A stretch of 64,000 bases of DNA from Tepidimonas taiwanensis (GCF_020162115.1 NZ_CP083911.1:1984001-2048000); one strand, 5' to 3'; positions 17,085 to 26,293 are shown, counted from the stretch's first letter. The notes: generated by a model not told the origin, from the sequence alone. Made by a program: numbers and translations.

Positions 17085-18344
17085 ATGTTGATTTGGGAAG
17101 ACCAAACCCCCACCGTCGCCCCGCAACCGGCACGCCCCGCGGCCCGACCCGAGCCGGCGCTGCAGCCGGTGTCGCCACTGGCCGGTGTGATGCCCCCGAC
17201 GGCGGGGCTGGGTGATGCGCCCTCCCTCGGCGCCGCTCACAACGCCCCTTCTGGCACCCCTCCCGCCAGCGCCGCCGCTACGGCCGGTGCCGCCACCCAG
17301 TCGGTGCGCGCGCAGGCCGCGAGTTTTCGCCGCGTCAACGTCGCCGACAAGCGCATCATCAACGGCCAGACCGACGTCAACCAGCTGGTGCCGTTCAAAT
17401 ACAAATGGGCGTGGGAAAAATACCTCGCCACCTGCGCCAACCACTGGATGCCGCAGGAAATCAACATGTCGCGCGACATCGCGCTGTGGAAGGACCCCAA
17501 CGGCCTGACCGAGGACGAGCGCCGCATCATCAAGCGCAACCTGGGCTTCTTCGTCACGGCCGACTCGCTCGCGGCCAACAACATCGTGTTGGGCACTTAC
17601 CGCCATATCACGGCGCCCGAGTGCCGCCAATTCCTGCTGCGCCAGGCGTTCGAGGAAGCCATCCACACACACGCTTATCAATACATCGTCGAATCGCTGG
17701 GGCTCGATGAAGGCGAGATCTTCAACGCCTACCACGAAATCCCGTCGATCCGCGACAAGGACGAGTTCCTGATCCCGTTCATCGACGCGATCATGGACCC
17801 GGATTTCCGCACCGGCACGCCGGAGGCGGACCAGACGCTGCTGAAGTCGCTGATCGTCTTCGCCTGCCTGATGGAGGGGCTGTTCTTCTACGTCGGCTTC
17901 ACACAGATTCTGGCGCTGGGCCGCCAGAACAAGATGACCGGCGCCGCGGAGCAGTACCAGTACATCCTGCGCGACGAGTCGATGCACTGCAATTTCGGCA
18001 TCGACATGATCAACCAGCTCAAGCTGGAAAACCCGCACCTGTGGACGCCGCAGTTCAAGGCCGAGATCAAGGAGCTGTTCCTCAAGGCCGTCGATCTGGA
18101 GTACCGCTACGCCGAAGACACGATGCCGCGCGGCGTGCTGGGCTTGAACGCCAGCATGTTCAAGGGTTACCTGCGCTACATCGCCAACCGGCGCGCGACG
18201 CAGATCGGGCTGGATCCACTCTTCCCGAACGAGGAAAACCCCTTCCCGTGGATGAGCGAAATGATCGACCTCAAGAAGGAGCGCAATTTCTTCGAAACCC
18301 GCGTGATCGAGTACCAGTCGGGCGGCGCGCTGTCCTGGGACTGA
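17085..18344 (+). CDS. nrdB: class Ia ribonucleotide reductase, beta subunit NrdB
   Basis: The 419-aa diiron-tyrosyl radical subunit. The first 80 residues are a Pro/Ala-rich linker not seen in shorter homologues; the ferritin-like core follows. Metal-ligand motifs are clear: NLGFFVTADSLAANN, QAFEEAIHTHAYQYI (the Glu-x-x-His ligand pair, with the radical Tyr expected in THAYQY) and YILRDESMHCNFG (second Glu-x-x-His pair). The C-terminal tail YQSGGALSWD matches the type of tail that docks into NrdA. It is co-directional with nrdA and probably in its transcript. Confidence 0.95.
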   Translation: MLIWEDQTPTVAPQPARPAARPEPALQPVSPLAGVMPPTAGLGDAPSLGAAHNAPSGTPPASAAATAGAATQSVRAQAASFRRVNVADKRIINGQTDVNQLVPFKYKWAWEKYLATCANHWMPQEINMSRDIALWKDPNGLTEDERRIIKRNLGFFVTADSLAANNIVLGTYRHITAPECRQFLLRQAFEEAIHTHAYQYIVESLGLDEGEIFNAYHEIPSIRDKDEFLIPFIDAIMDPDFRTGTPEADQTLLKSLIVFACLMEGLFFYVGFTQILALGRQNKMTGAAEQYQYILRDESMHCNFGIDMINQLKLENPHLWTPQFKAEIKELFLKAVDLEYRYAEDTMPRGVLGLNASMFKGYLRYIANRRATQIGLDPLFPNEENPFPWMSEMIDLKKERNFFETRVIEYQSGGALSWD

Positions 18345-18428
18345 TCCCCGGACGCCGGGCCGCGGGTGCGCCCCGCGCGGTTTCGCCGTTTTCCAACCCC
18401 GCCAACCCCCAAGAGCAGGAGACCCCCC

Positions 18429-19319
18429 ATGGCAACTGGAAAGAAGGCCACCGCCGCGGCCGCCACCGCCGCCAAGCCCAAGAAGGCCGCCACCGCTGCA
18501 AAGGCGGCAGCCAAGCCGGCCACCCCGAAAACAGACGCGGCCGCACCCGCCTCGGTGAAGAAGGCCCCGGCGAAGGCTGCGGCAACCAAGACGACGGCGA
18601 AGCCGGCCAGCGCTGCGGCCACCGCGGCAGCCCCGGCCACCGCAGCGGCCAAGCGTCGCAGCACCGCAGCGAAGACGGCAGCCGCCCCGGCTGCCGCTCC
18701 CGCGCCCGCCGCCCCGGCCAAGGCCGCGGCGAAGAAGACCGCTGCACCGGCGCCCGCCTCCACCACCGCGACCAAGGCCCCCAAGACGGCCAAAGCCACC
18801 GCCGCCGTGACCAAGGCCAAACCGGCTGCGGCTGACACCGCCGCGAAGGCCACCCCGGCCGCGCCCGCAGCGAAGGCCAAGGCCAAGCCTGCCGCGTCGG
18901 CGGCGGCAAAGCCGGCCAAGGGCACCGCCGCCGCAGCCGATAAGCCGGCGAAAGCCGCGAAAGCCACCTCGAGCGCGGGGGCGGACAAGCCTGCCGACAA
19001 GGCCAAACCGGCCAAAGCCAAGCCGGCGGCCAAGGCCGACAAGAGTGGAAAAGCCGACAAGCCCGCGAAAGCCGAGAAGGCGGCCCAAGCGGAAAAATCG
19101 GTCAAAGTGGAGAAGGCCGAGAAAGTGAAAAAGGCGGGCGCGCCGGCGAAGGCTGACAAAGCCGCCAAGCCCGCCAAGGCGGAAAAAGAAAAAGGCACCA
19201 AAGCGAAGAGCGCCAAACCCGCCAAAACCAAGCAGGAAAAGGCCGCCGCCGCGCCCAGCGCCGAGACGCGCCTGACCCCGAAGGCCGCGTGGCCCTTCCC
19301 CACCGGCCCGCGTCCCTGA
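18429..19319 (+). CDS. histone H1-like Lys/Ala/Pro-rich DNA-binding protein
   Basis: A 296-aa, very low-complexity protein built almost only from Ala, Lys, Pro, Thr and a few acidic residues, in PAKA/KPAK-like repeats, resembling the C-terminal tail of eukaryotic histone H1, AlgP and bacterial H1-like proteins. Such proteins bind DNA without sequence specificity and compact the nucleoid. There is no folded domain except a short non-repetitive C-terminus (ETRLTPKAAWPFPTGPRP). The ATG is preceded by AGGAG nine bases upstream. It follows nrdB by 84 bp. Repeat number is likely to vary between strains. Confidence 0.85.
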   Translation: MATGKKATAAAATAAKPKKAATAAKAAAKPATPKTDAAAPASVKKAPAKAAATKTTAKPASAAATAAAPATAAAKRRSTAAKTAAAPAAAPAPAAPAKAAAKKTAAPAPASTTATKAPKTAKATAAVTKAKPAAADTAAKATPAAPAAKAKAKPAASAAAKPAKGTAAAADKPAKAAKATSSAGADKPADKAKPAKAKPAAKADKSGKADKPAKAEKAAQAEKSVKVEKAEKVKKAGAPAKADKAAKPAKAEKEKGTKAKSAKPAKTKQEKAAAAPSAETRLTPKAAWPFPTGPRP

Positions 19320-19361
19320 GGGCGGCGCACGCCATTCGCCAACCCTTGGGCGAACCCTTGG

Positions 19362-20393
19362 TCACAGCAGCCCGTGTGCCTGCGCCCAAACCTGCCACTG
19401 CTCCAGCGCCGTCCGGCGGCTGGACTCGGGCAGGAACGAAGCCTCGATCGCACAGCGCTGCATGTGGGCCAAGTCGCGCACCGACAGACCCGCCTGTTCG
19501 TGCAACAAACGCAGTTCGTCGCTGAGCGTCGTCGCCGACATCAGGCGGTTGTCCGGTGAGATCGAAACGTGCAGCCCCGCCGCCCACATGGCGCGAACAG
19601 GGTGCTCGGCGACGCTGGGCGCTGCCCCGGTGTGGACGTTGCTCGATGGACACACCTCGAAGTGCACGCCAAGCCGCTTGGCCTCCTCCATCCAAGCCGC
19701 GTCATCGGTGATGCGCACGCCGTGCCCCACCCGCTGTGCGCCGTAGGCAGCGGCTTGCAATACCCGCCAGCCAGCGTCGGCTTCGCCCGCGTGCAACGTC
19801 AGTGCCAAGCCAGCCGCTTGCGCGCAGCGCAGTGCCTCGGCGTGCAAGCTCGGCGGATAGCCCAACTCGGGCCCGGCCAAGTCGAATCCCACCACCCCTT
19901 GGTCTCGATACCGCGCGGCCACTTGCGCCGCACGCAGGGTTCGCTCGGGGGGATCTTGGCGCATGGCGCACACGATGAGGCCGCACGGCAAGCCACCACC
20001 GCGCAGTCCCTCGAGCACCGCTTCTACCGCAGCCTCGGCTGCCAGCCCCCACGGCTCGAACAACTGCGGCGCAAACCGCACCTCGCCCAACACACAGCCG
20101 TCCGCGCGCATATCCTGCACCAGCTCACGCGCGACGCGCTCACACGCCGACGCCGTCGCCATCGCTTGCACAGTCAGTGCAAAGCCCTCCAGATAGCGTA
20201 CCAGGCTGCCGGAGTTGGCGTTGTCCGCCATCCATTGCGCCAGGGCGCGCGGCTCCTCATGTGGCAAACGCATACCGCGTGCGCGGGCCAACTCGATGAG
20301 CGTCGAGGGGCGCAAGCCGCCGTCCAAATGCTCGTGCAGACTGGCTTTGGGCAAGGCGCGCCAGTCCCACACTGGGGTCGCTGCAGTTGTCAA
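19362..20393 (-). CDS. add: adenosine deaminase
   Basis: Converts adenosine and deoxyadenosine to inosine and deoxyinosine, feeding the phosphorylase encoded downstream in the divergent operon. The 343-aa barrel protein has the metal-binding HxH in SLHEHLDGG, the catalytic Glu in LHAGEAD, His in RVGHGVRI and the Asp in SPDNRLM. I chose the TTG at 20393 because AGGAG (CTCCT on plus, 20402-20406) sits eight bases upstream; a GTG at 20435 would add 14 residues but has no such site. The promoter region is shared with the nucleoside-uptake operon and contains a LacI/PurR-type operator. Confidence 0.9.
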   Translation of the reverse strand: MTTAATPVWDWRALPKASLHEHLDGGLRPSTLIELARARGMRLPHEEPRALAQWMADNANSGSLVRYLEGFALTVQAMATASACERVARELVQDMRADGCVLGEVRFAPQLFEPWGLAAEAAVEAVLEGLRGGGLPCGLIVCAMRQDPPERTLRAAQVAARYRDQGVVGFDLAGPELGYPPSLHAEALRCAQAAGLALTLHAGEADAGWRVLQAAAYGAQRVGHGVRITDDAAWMEEAKRLGVHFEVCPSSNVHTGAAPSVAEHPVRAMWAAGLHVSISPDNRLMSATTLSDELRLLHEQAGLSVRDLAHMQRCAIEASFLPESSRRTALEQWQVWAQAHGLL

Positions 20394-20458
20394 TCCGTTG
20401 ACTCCTAAGGGTTTACCCGGCCTCGTCAGCGGCACGGGTATTGGATACCATCGCGCCC

Positions 20459-20474
20459 TAGCAAACGTTTGCGT
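20459..20474. promoter_or_regulatory. LacI/PurR-type operator between add and the nucleoside operon
   Basis: TAGCAAACGTTTGCGT contains the perfect 12-bp palindrome GCAAACGTTTGC with a central CpG. It matches 15 of 16 positions of the E. coli PurR consensus ANGCAANCGNTTNCNT. It lies 66 bp before add (TTG start) and 105 bp before the binding-protein gene, so one site could control both directions. The LacI-family gene at 21597 has a matching recognition helix. Confidence 0.78.
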
Positions 20475-20485
20475 CCGGTCGTCGG

Positions 20486-20502
20486 CGCGGCATTTTGCCG
20501 CG
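20486..20502. repeat. short inverted repeat in the add/BMP intergenic region
   Basis: CGCGGCA-TTT-TGCCGCG: perfect 7-bp arms around three T bases, 12 bases downstream of the PurR-like operator. It could be a second protein-binding site or an mRNA hairpin in the leader of the uptake operon. Confidence 0.5.
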
Positions 20503-20578
20503 ACTGGCCACAGCTGTCCATCCCTGTCGACCGCGCGCGCTTGCTTGGCCCTGCACCCCCCAACCGGAGAAACGCAAC

Positions 20579-21556
20579 ATGAACCTCGTTCGCCAAGCCC
20601 GCACCACCTTGGCTGCGCTGCTCACCACCGCCACACTGACCGCTTGGGCGCAACCTGCCGTCGTGTTCGACATGGGTGGCAAATTCGACCGCTCGTTCAA
20701 CCAAGCCGCCTATGTGGGCCTGGAGCGTTGGAAGAAGGAAACCGGCAAGAACTACCTGGAGTTCGAAATCGCCAACGAAACGCAGCGCGAACAGGCCATT
20801 CGCCGCATGGCCGAGCGCGGTGCCAGCCCCGTGATTGGCATCGGCTTTGGCCAAGCCTCGGGCATCGAGAAAGTGGCCAAGGAGTTCCCCAAGCAGAAAT
20901 TCGCCATCATTGACTCGGTGGTCAACCTGCCCAACGTGCAGTCCGTGGTGTTCAAGGAGCACGAGGGCAGTTTTCTCGCAGGCGTGATGGCCGCCAAAGC
21001 CAGCCGCAGCGGCAAGGTCGGCTTCATCGGCGGCATGGACATCCCGCTCATTCGCAAATTCCTTTGCGGCTACGAACAGGGCGTCAAATACGTCAACCCG
21101 AAGGCGGAAGTGATCGCCAACATGACCGGCACGACCGGGGCGGCCTGGAACGACCCGGTGCGCGGCGGTGAGCTGGCCAAGGCGCAGTTCGCGCGCGGTG
21201 TGGACGTGGTGTTCGCCGCCGCCGGTGCCACGGGTCTGGGCGTTTATCAAGCGGCCAAGGACGCGGGCAAACTCGCCATCGGCGTCGACAGCAACCAAAA
21301 CCACCTGCACCCGGGCACGATGCTGACCTCGATGGTCAAACGCGTGGACGTGGCGGTCTACAACGTCGCCAAAAACCACAGCCCCGGCACCACCGTGCTC
21401 GGGCTGGCCGAGGGCGGCGTGGACGTGGCCATCGATGAGCACAACCAGAAATTGGTGACACCCGACATGCGCAAGGCGGTCGAGGAGGCGCGCGCTGCCA
21501 TCCTGTCGGGCAAGATCAAAGTCATCGACTACATGGCCAACAACGCCTGCCGTTGA
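20579..21556 (+). CDS. BMP/PnrA-family nucleoside-binding protein of an ABC importer
   Basis: A 325-aa periplasmic substrate-binding protein of the basic membrane protein (BMP/PnrA/TmpC) family, which bind purine and pyrimidine nucleosides. A Sec signal peptide covers residues 1-24 (TLAALLTTATLTAWA|QP); there is no lipobox, so it is soluble in the periplasm. Family segments: VVFDMGGKFDRSFNQAAYVG, FGQASGIEKVAKEFP, FKEHEGSFLAGVMAA, FIGGMDIPLIRKF, GVDSNQNH. GGAGA lies ahead of the ATG. It is the first gene of the operon and is followed by the regulator, an ATPase and two permeases of the same transporter class. Confidence 0.9.
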   Translation: MNLVRQARTTLAALLTTATLTAWAQPAVVFDMGGKFDRSFNQAAYVGLERWKKETGKNYLEFEIANETQREQAIRRMAERGASPVIGIGFGQASGIEKVAKEFPKQKFAIIDSVVNLPNVQSVVFKEHEGSFLAGVMAAKASRSGKVGFIGGMDIPLIRKFLCGYEQGVKYVNPKAEVIANMTGTTGAAWNDPVRGGELAKAQFARGVDVVFAAAGATGLGVYQAAKDAGKLAIGVDSNQNHLHPGTMLTSMVKRVDVAVYNVAKNHSPGTTVLGLAEGGVDVAIDEHNQKLVTPDMRKAVEEARAAILSGKIKVIDYMANNACR

Positions 21557-21596
21557 GGCGGCACGGCGTGTTTGGGGCGTGGCGCGCAGGATCGCA

Positions 21597-22616
21597 ATGC
21601 CATCGATCAAGGACGTAGCGACGCTGGCAGGGGTGTCGTTCACCACGGTTTCGCACGTGCTCAATGGCACGCGCAAGGTGCACCCGGCCACGCGGGAGCG
21701 CGTGTTGCGCGCCGTCGAGGCTTGTGGTTATGTGCCCAGTGCCGCAGCGCGGGCGCTGCGCGGCGCGCCCAGCCGCGTCATTGGGATGCTCGTGCCCGAC
21801 GTGAGCGACCCGTTCTGCGCGGAGCTGACGTTGGGGGCCGAGCGGGCCGCTGCCGCCGCCGGCTACAGTGTGGTGCTGGCCAACACCCATCCGCGGCGCT
21901 TGCCCGACGCCCCCGCGATCGAGAGCCTGTTGGGCCGCCATCTGGATGGGCTGCTGGTGGTGGCCGGCTTGTTCGAGCACCAGCGACTGCTGCAGCGGCT
22001 GCGCGCCGCGCTGGGGCGGCGTCAGCTGCCGGTGGTCTTCATCGACGACGAGCCCGGCCCGCTGGCCAGTGAGGCGTTGTGCGCCGACGCCGTTGCCTGC
22101 GCGCAGGAAGCCACCTCGCACCTGCTGGCCCTGGGTCATCGCCGCATCGCGTGTTTGAGCGGCCCGCTGATCATGCCGGTGGCGCAGCAGCGGGTCGTCG
22201 GCTGGCGGCAAGCCTTGCAGGCGGCGGGCCTCACAGCCGAAGCGGCCGCCGTGGAGGAGAGCGACTTCAGTGTCGCCGGTGGCTACCGGGCCACCCAGGC
22301 GCTGCTGCAGCGCTGGCATCCCACAGCGGTGCTGGCCTGCAACGACGCCATGGCAATCGGGGCCATGCGGGCCCTGGCCGAAGCCGGTCTGCGCGTGCCG
22401 CAAGATTGTTCGGTCGTCGGCATCGACGGTATCGAATGGGGTGCGTTTACGCACCCTCCGCTGACCACGGTGGGAGAATCGCTGCCACAGGTAGGCGAGT
22501 GGGCGGTTCAACGCCTGCTGCACCGCCTGTCGCACCCCGACGCTCCCAATGCCCGATGGACGCGCACGCCCCGGTTGATCGTGCGTGCCTCCACCGCCCC
22601 CGCCCCAACCGCTTGA
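21597..22616 (+). CDS. LacI-family transcriptional regulator of nucleoside uptake/salvage
   Basis: A 339-aa repressor: helix-turn-helix at residues 3-25 (SIKDVATLAGVSFTTVSHVLNG), hinge helix with AAARALRG, then a periplasmic-binding-protein-like sensor domain (IGMLVPDVSDPFCAELTLGAE, GHRRIACLSGP, AVLACNDAMAIGAMRAL). The recognition helix TTVSHV is the same as in E. coli PurR, matching the PurR-like operator upstream. I chose the ATG at 21597, which has AGGA six bases upstream, over the GTG at 21579. Embedded in the regulated operon, it probably autoregulates. The inducer is expected to be a nucleoside or purine base. Confidence 0.9.
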   Translation: MPSIKDVATLAGVSFTTVSHVLNGTRKVHPATRERVLRAVEACGYVPSAAARALRGAPSRVIGMLVPDVSDPFCAELTLGAERAAAAAGYSVVLANTHPRRLPDAPAIESLLGRHLDGLLVVAGLFEHQRLLQRLRAALGRRQLPVVFIDDEPGPLASEALCADAVACAQEATSHLLALGHRRIACLSGPLIMPVAQQRVVGWRQALQAAGLTAEAAAVEESDFSVAGGYRATQALLQRWHPTAVLACNDAMAIGAMRALAEAGLRVPQDCSVVGIDGIEWGAFTHPPLTTVGESLPQVGEWAVQRLLHRLSHPDAPNARWTRTPRLIVRASTAPAPTA

Positions 22617-22630
22617 CCCCTGCACCCGCC

Positions 22631-24211
22631 ATGCATGTTCTTGACGCCCCGGCCGCCCCGCCCCCCGAGTGGGCGGTGGAGATGATCGACATCCACAAGC
22701 GCTTCGGCTCCGTCATGGCCAATCAGGGGGTGACGCTGCGCGTGCGCCGCGGCACCATCCATGGCTTGGTTGGCGAAAACGGCGCGGGCAAAAGCACGCT
22801 GATGTCCATTCTGTACGGGTTTTACCATGCCGACGTCGGCTGCATCCGGCTGCACGGGCGCGAAGTCCCCATCGGCAGCACGCACGATGCCATCGCCGCC
22901 GGCGTGGGCATGGTGCACCAGCATTTCATGCTGGTGGACACGCTCAGCGCGCTGGACAACGTGCTGTTGGGCAGCGAGGGGCATTTTGATTTGCGCACAG
23001 CACGCCACAACGCGCGGCAGCGGCTGCAAATGCTCATGCGCGACAGTGGCCTGCACGTGCCGCTCGACGCGGCGGTGGGCGACCTCAGTGTTGGCGACCG
23101 CCAGCGGCTGGAGATTCTCAAAGCACTCTACCGAGGGGCGCGCATTCTGGTGCTGGACGAACCGACTGCCGTGCTCACCCCACAAGAGACCGAGCAGCTC
23201 TTTGCGGTGTTGCGGCGTCTGCGGGCCCAGGGCACCACGATCCTCATCATCACGCACAAGCTCAAGGAGGTGCTGGCGCTGTGCGATGACGTCACCGTCA
23301 TGCGCGCCGGGCAAGTTGTGCTGCACGCCCGCATCGCCGAAGTGGACATGCAGCGCCTGGCACAGGCCATGGTCGGGCGCAGCGTTCATCTCGGTCGCGT
23401 CGAGGCCTCACCCCCGCAAGCTGACGCGGCCCAGGTTCGGCTGGTGGCACAAGACCTGCACGTGACCGACAGCCTGGGAGTGCCGCGGCTGCGCCAAGTA
23501 AGCCTGCGCTTGCATGCGGGCGAAATCGTCGGTGTCGCAGGGGTGGCCGGCAACGGGCAAAGCGAGTTGCTGGACGTGCTCAGCGGGCTGCTCAAACCCC
23601 AAAACGGCTCGCTCACGATAGGGGCGCGTACTTTTTCGCCGCAGCGCTGGCTCGACCCAACCACCGCGCGGCAACTGGGCGTGGCCCACGTACCCGAGGA
23701 TCGCTACGCCCGGGGCATGGTCATGCCGTTTGCCGCGTGGGAATCGATGGCACTGGGCTACGAGGCTTGGCCACGCTACAGCCGTTGGGGGTGGTTGCGG
23801 CGCCGCGCGCTGCAACACGACACGGCGCAGCGGATGGAGCGCTTTGACGTGCGGCCGCGCAACATCCACCTGCGCTGCGGGCTCTTTTCCGGCGGCAATC
23901 AACAAAAACAAGTCCTGGCGCGTGAGCTGGCCCAGCAGCCCGCCATTTTGCTCATCGGTCAACCCACACGCGGCGTCGACATCGGTGCCATCGAATTCAT
24001 CCACGGGCAAATCCGTGCGTTGCGCGATGCGGGCTGCGCCATTTTGCTGGTCTCGAGCGAGTTGGACGAAATCCTGGCCTTGGCGGATCGGGTGTTGGTC
24101 ATGAACCACGGAAGCATCGTCGGCGAGTTGCCCATCGAGGCGTGCGATGAAACGCGGCTGGGCCTGCTCATGGCCGGACAGACCGTGGCGGTCGGCGGAG
24201 GTGCCGCATGA
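22631..24211 (+). CDS. nucleoside ABC importer, duplicated ATP-binding protein
   Basis: A 526-aa ATPase with two fused nucleotide-binding domains, as in NupO/RbsA-type carriers. Domain 1: Walker A GENGAGKST, signature-like LSVGDRQRLE, Walker B ILVLDEPTAVLTP. Domain 2: degenerate Walker A GVAGNGQSE, signature FSGGNQQKQVLARE, and ILLIGQPTRGVD in place of the usual catalytic Glu. The second domain is therefore probably non-hydrolytic, which is normal for this subfamily. It lies 14 bp after the regulator and overlaps the next gene by 4 bp. Confidence 0.92.
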   Translation: MHVLDAPAAPPPEWAVEMIDIHKRFGSVMANQGVTLRVRRGTIHGLVGENGAGKSTLMSILYGFYHADVGCIRLHGREVPIGSTHDAIAAGVGMVHQHFMLVDTLSALDNVLLGSEGHFDLRTARHNARQRLQMLMRDSGLHVPLDAAVGDLSVGDRQRLEILKALYRGARILVLDEPTAVLTPQETEQLFAVLRRLRAQGTTILIITHKLKEVLALCDDVTVMRAGQVVLHARIAEVDMQRLAQAMVGRSVHLGRVEASPPQADAAQVRLVAQDLHVTDSLGVPRLRQVSLRLHAGEIVGVAGVAGNGQSELLDVLSGLLKPQNGSLTIGARTFSPQRWLDPTTARQLGVAHVPEDRYARGMVMPFAAWESMALGYEAWPRYSRWGWLRRRALQHDTAQRMERFDVRPRNIHLRCGLFSGGNQQKQVLARELAQQPAILLIGQPTRGVDIGAIEFIHGQIRALRDAGCAILLVSSELDEILALADRVLVMNHGSIVGELPIEACDETRLGLLMAGQTVAVGGGAA

Positions 24212-25326
24212 GCGCGCCGACGCTGCCGCGCTGGGCGGAGTGGACGCTGCTGCCGTTGGCCAATTTGGCATTGGCGCTGGGCGTCGCGGGATTGGTGGTG
24301 TGGCTCATTGGCCAGAATCCGGCAGATGTCATTCGCGTGCTGCTGCACGGCGCGTTTGGCAGTCAGCGCGGTATCAGCTACACCCTTTACTACGCCACCA
24401 CGTTCGTCTTTACGGGACTGGCGGTGGCGGTGGCCTTTCACGCGGGTCTGTTCAACATCGGCGGTGAAGGCCAGGCGATTCTGGGGGGATTGGGCGCGGG
24501 CCTTGTGGCGCTGTGGCTGGCTCCGAGCCTGCCCGCCTGGGTGATGTTGCCGCTGATGGGATTGGCCGCGATGCTCTTTGGCATGGCGTGGGCATTGGTG
24601 CCCGCATGGCTGCAGGCCTACCGGGGCAGCCACATCGTCATCACCACGATCATGTTCAATTTTCTGGCCTCCACCCTGCTCGTGTACTTGCTGGTGAACT
24701 GGCTCAAGGTGCCGGGTTCGATGGCAGTGGAAAGCGCCGACTTTGCGGACTCGGCGCGGTTGCCGCGCGTGCACGAAGTGTTGCAGGCGATGGGGATCGA
24801 GTGGGCTTCCTCGCCCCTGAACTTGAGTGTGTTGCTCGCGGCGCTGGCGGCGGTCGGTGTTTACGTGTTTTTGTGGCACACCCGCGCAGGATACCGCCTG
24901 CGGGTGGTGGGAGCCAGCCCCGGTGCCGCCGCGTATGCCGGTGTCACCCCTGCGCGCTACATTCTGCTGGCGATGGGGATGGCGGGCGCACTGGCCGGCA
25001 TGGTGGGGATGAACGAGATCGCCGGCGTCAGCGGACGGCTGATGCTGGACTTCGTCGCAGGGGCCGGCTTCACCGGGATTGCCGTGGCGTTGATGGGGCG
25101 CAATCACCCGCTGGGGGTGGTGCTGGCGAGTTTGCTCTTCGGCGCGCTGTTCCAGGGCGGTGCCGAGGTCGCGTTCGAAATCCCCGGCTTCACACGCGAT
25201 ATGGTGGTGGCGCTGCAAGGCTTTATTGTGCTGTTCTCAGGTGCCATGAGTGTGGTGCTGGCCAAGCCGCTGGCCCGTGCGCTGGCATGGCGGCCCGCCC
25301 AGCCGAAGGAGCATGGCCATGGATGA
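24208..25326 (+). CDS. nucleoside ABC importer permease 1
   Basis: A 372-aa membrane protein of the BPD_transp_2 (RbsC/NupP) family with about eight to ten hydrophobic spans. Typical segments are FNIGGEGQAILGGLGAG, ITTIMFNFLAS, RVVGASPGAAAYAGV and FTGIAVALMGRNHPLGVV. It forms a heterodimeric channel with the next gene product, energised by the duplicated ATPase. The 4-bp overlap with the ATPase gene indicates coupled translation. Confidence 0.9.
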   Translation: MSAPTLPRWAEWTLLPLANLALALGVAGLVVWLIGQNPADVIRVLLHGAFGSQRGISYTLYYATTFVFTGLAVAVAFHAGLFNIGGEGQAILGGLGAGLVALWLAPSLPAWVMLPLMGLAAMLFGMAWALVPAWLQAYRGSHIVITTIMFNFLASTLLVYLLVNWLKVPGSMAVESADFADSARLPRVHEVLQAMGIEWASSPLNLSVLLAALAAVGVYVFLWHTRAGYRLRVVGASPGAAAYAGVTPARYILLAMGMAGALAGMVGMNEIAGVSGRLMLDFVAGAGFTGIAVALMGRNHPLGVVLASLLFGALFQGGAEVAFEIPGFTRDMVVALQGFIVLFSGAMSVVLAKPLARALAWRPAQPKEHGHG

Positions 25327-26293
25327 GGTGTTTTGGGGCTCGGTGCTGGGGTCGACCCTGCGCGTGTCGACCCCTTTGATCTTGTGCGCGATGGCGGGGC
25401 TGCTGTCCGAGCGCAGCGGTGTCGTCGACATCGGGCTGGAGGGCAAGATGTTGGCTGCGGCATTTGCCGCCGCCACCACGGCGGTCCTGACGGCCTCGCT
25501 GCCACTGGCGCTGCTGGCGGCCATCGGCGTCGCGGTGATACTGGCGAGCATCCACGGCTACGCCTGCGTGACGCACCCGGGCAATCAAGTGGTATCGGGC
25601 GTGGCGCTCAACATCATCGCGGCAGGCTTGACGGCGGTGCTCGGTGCCGCCTGGTTTGCGCAGGGAGGCCAAACCCCGCCGGTGCCGGATGCGGTGCGCC
25701 TGGGCGCGTGGCTGCCGTCGTCGGCGCTGGAGACCGTCCGGGCTTGGCCGCTGGTGGGCCCTGTGTTGTCCCTGGGGCTACTGGACCACAGCGTCCTGGT
25801 GTACGCGGCGCTCGTGTGGGTTCCCGTGGTCAGCTGGCTCGTGTGGCGCACCCGCTTTGGCCTGCGGTTGCGCGCGGTGGGGGAAAACCCCGCCATGGTG
25901 GAGGCCGCGGGCATTTCGGTACAGCGGCTGCGCTACACCGCGCTGGCGCTGGGAGGCGTGTTGTGCGGCTTGGCCGGTGCCTATTTGGTACTCGACCAAA
26001 GCGCCTCGTTCGTGCCCCATATGAGCGCAGGCCGAGGCTTCATGGCATTGGCGGCGCTCATTTTCGGTCAGTGGCGCCCCTGGCCCGCACTCGCGGCGTG
26101 TTTGCTGTTTGGCTTTTTGGACGCGGTGGCCATCCGCCTGCAAGGCCATCCCTTGCCCGGCATCGGCGAAATGCCCGTGCAGGCCATCCAAGCGTTGCCC
26201 TATTTGCTGACCGTTTTGCTGCTGGCCGGCTTCATGGGCCGCGCTGTCGCCCCACGTGCTCTGGGCATCCCTTATACGAAGGAACGCGCATGA
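25319..26293 (+). CDS. nucleoside ABC importer permease 2
   Basis: A 324-aa permease of the NupQ type, partner of permease 1. Family segments: LLSERSGVVDIGLEGKMLAAAFAA, NQVVSGVALNIIAAGLTA, LRAVGENPAMVEAAGISV and GRGFMALAALIFGQWRP. The ATG at 25319 has AGGAG seven bases upstream, whereas the ATG at 25313 would be too close. It overlaps permease 1 by 8 bp and the cytidine deaminase by 4 bp, linking uptake directly to catabolism. Confidence 0.9.
   Translation: MDEVFWGSVLGSTLRVSTPLILCAMAGLLSERSGVVDIGLEGKMLAAAFAAATTAVLTASLPLALLAAIGVAVILASIHGYACVTHPGNQVVSGVALNIIAAGLTAVLGAAWFAQGGQTPPVPDAVRLGAWLPSSALETVRAWPLVGPVLSLGLLDHSVLVYAALVWVPVVSWLVWRTRFGLRLRAVGENPAMVEAAGISVQRLRYTALALGGVLCGLAGAYLVLDQSASFVPHMSAGRGFMALAALIFGQWRPWPALAACLLFGFLDAVAIRLQGHPLPGIGEMPVQAIQALPYLLTVLLLAGFMGRAVAPRALGIPYTKERA

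Noticed and set aside
16944..19088. Gly/Arg-rich 714-aa frame opposite nrdB and the histone-like gene
   Set aside because: Arises from the complement of Ala/Lys/Pro repeats; it only looks like a glycine-rich protein.
18429..19319. Repeats in this stretch considered as a CRISPR or tandem DNA array
   Set aside because: Repeat units are short, irregular and keep the reading frame of a Lys/Ala/Pro protein; there are no spacers or leader.
23521..24000. Second nucleotide-binding domain of the nucleoside ATPase considered as a defective gene
   Set aside because: Degenerate Walker motifs in one half are the normal state of NupO/RbsA-type fused ATPases.
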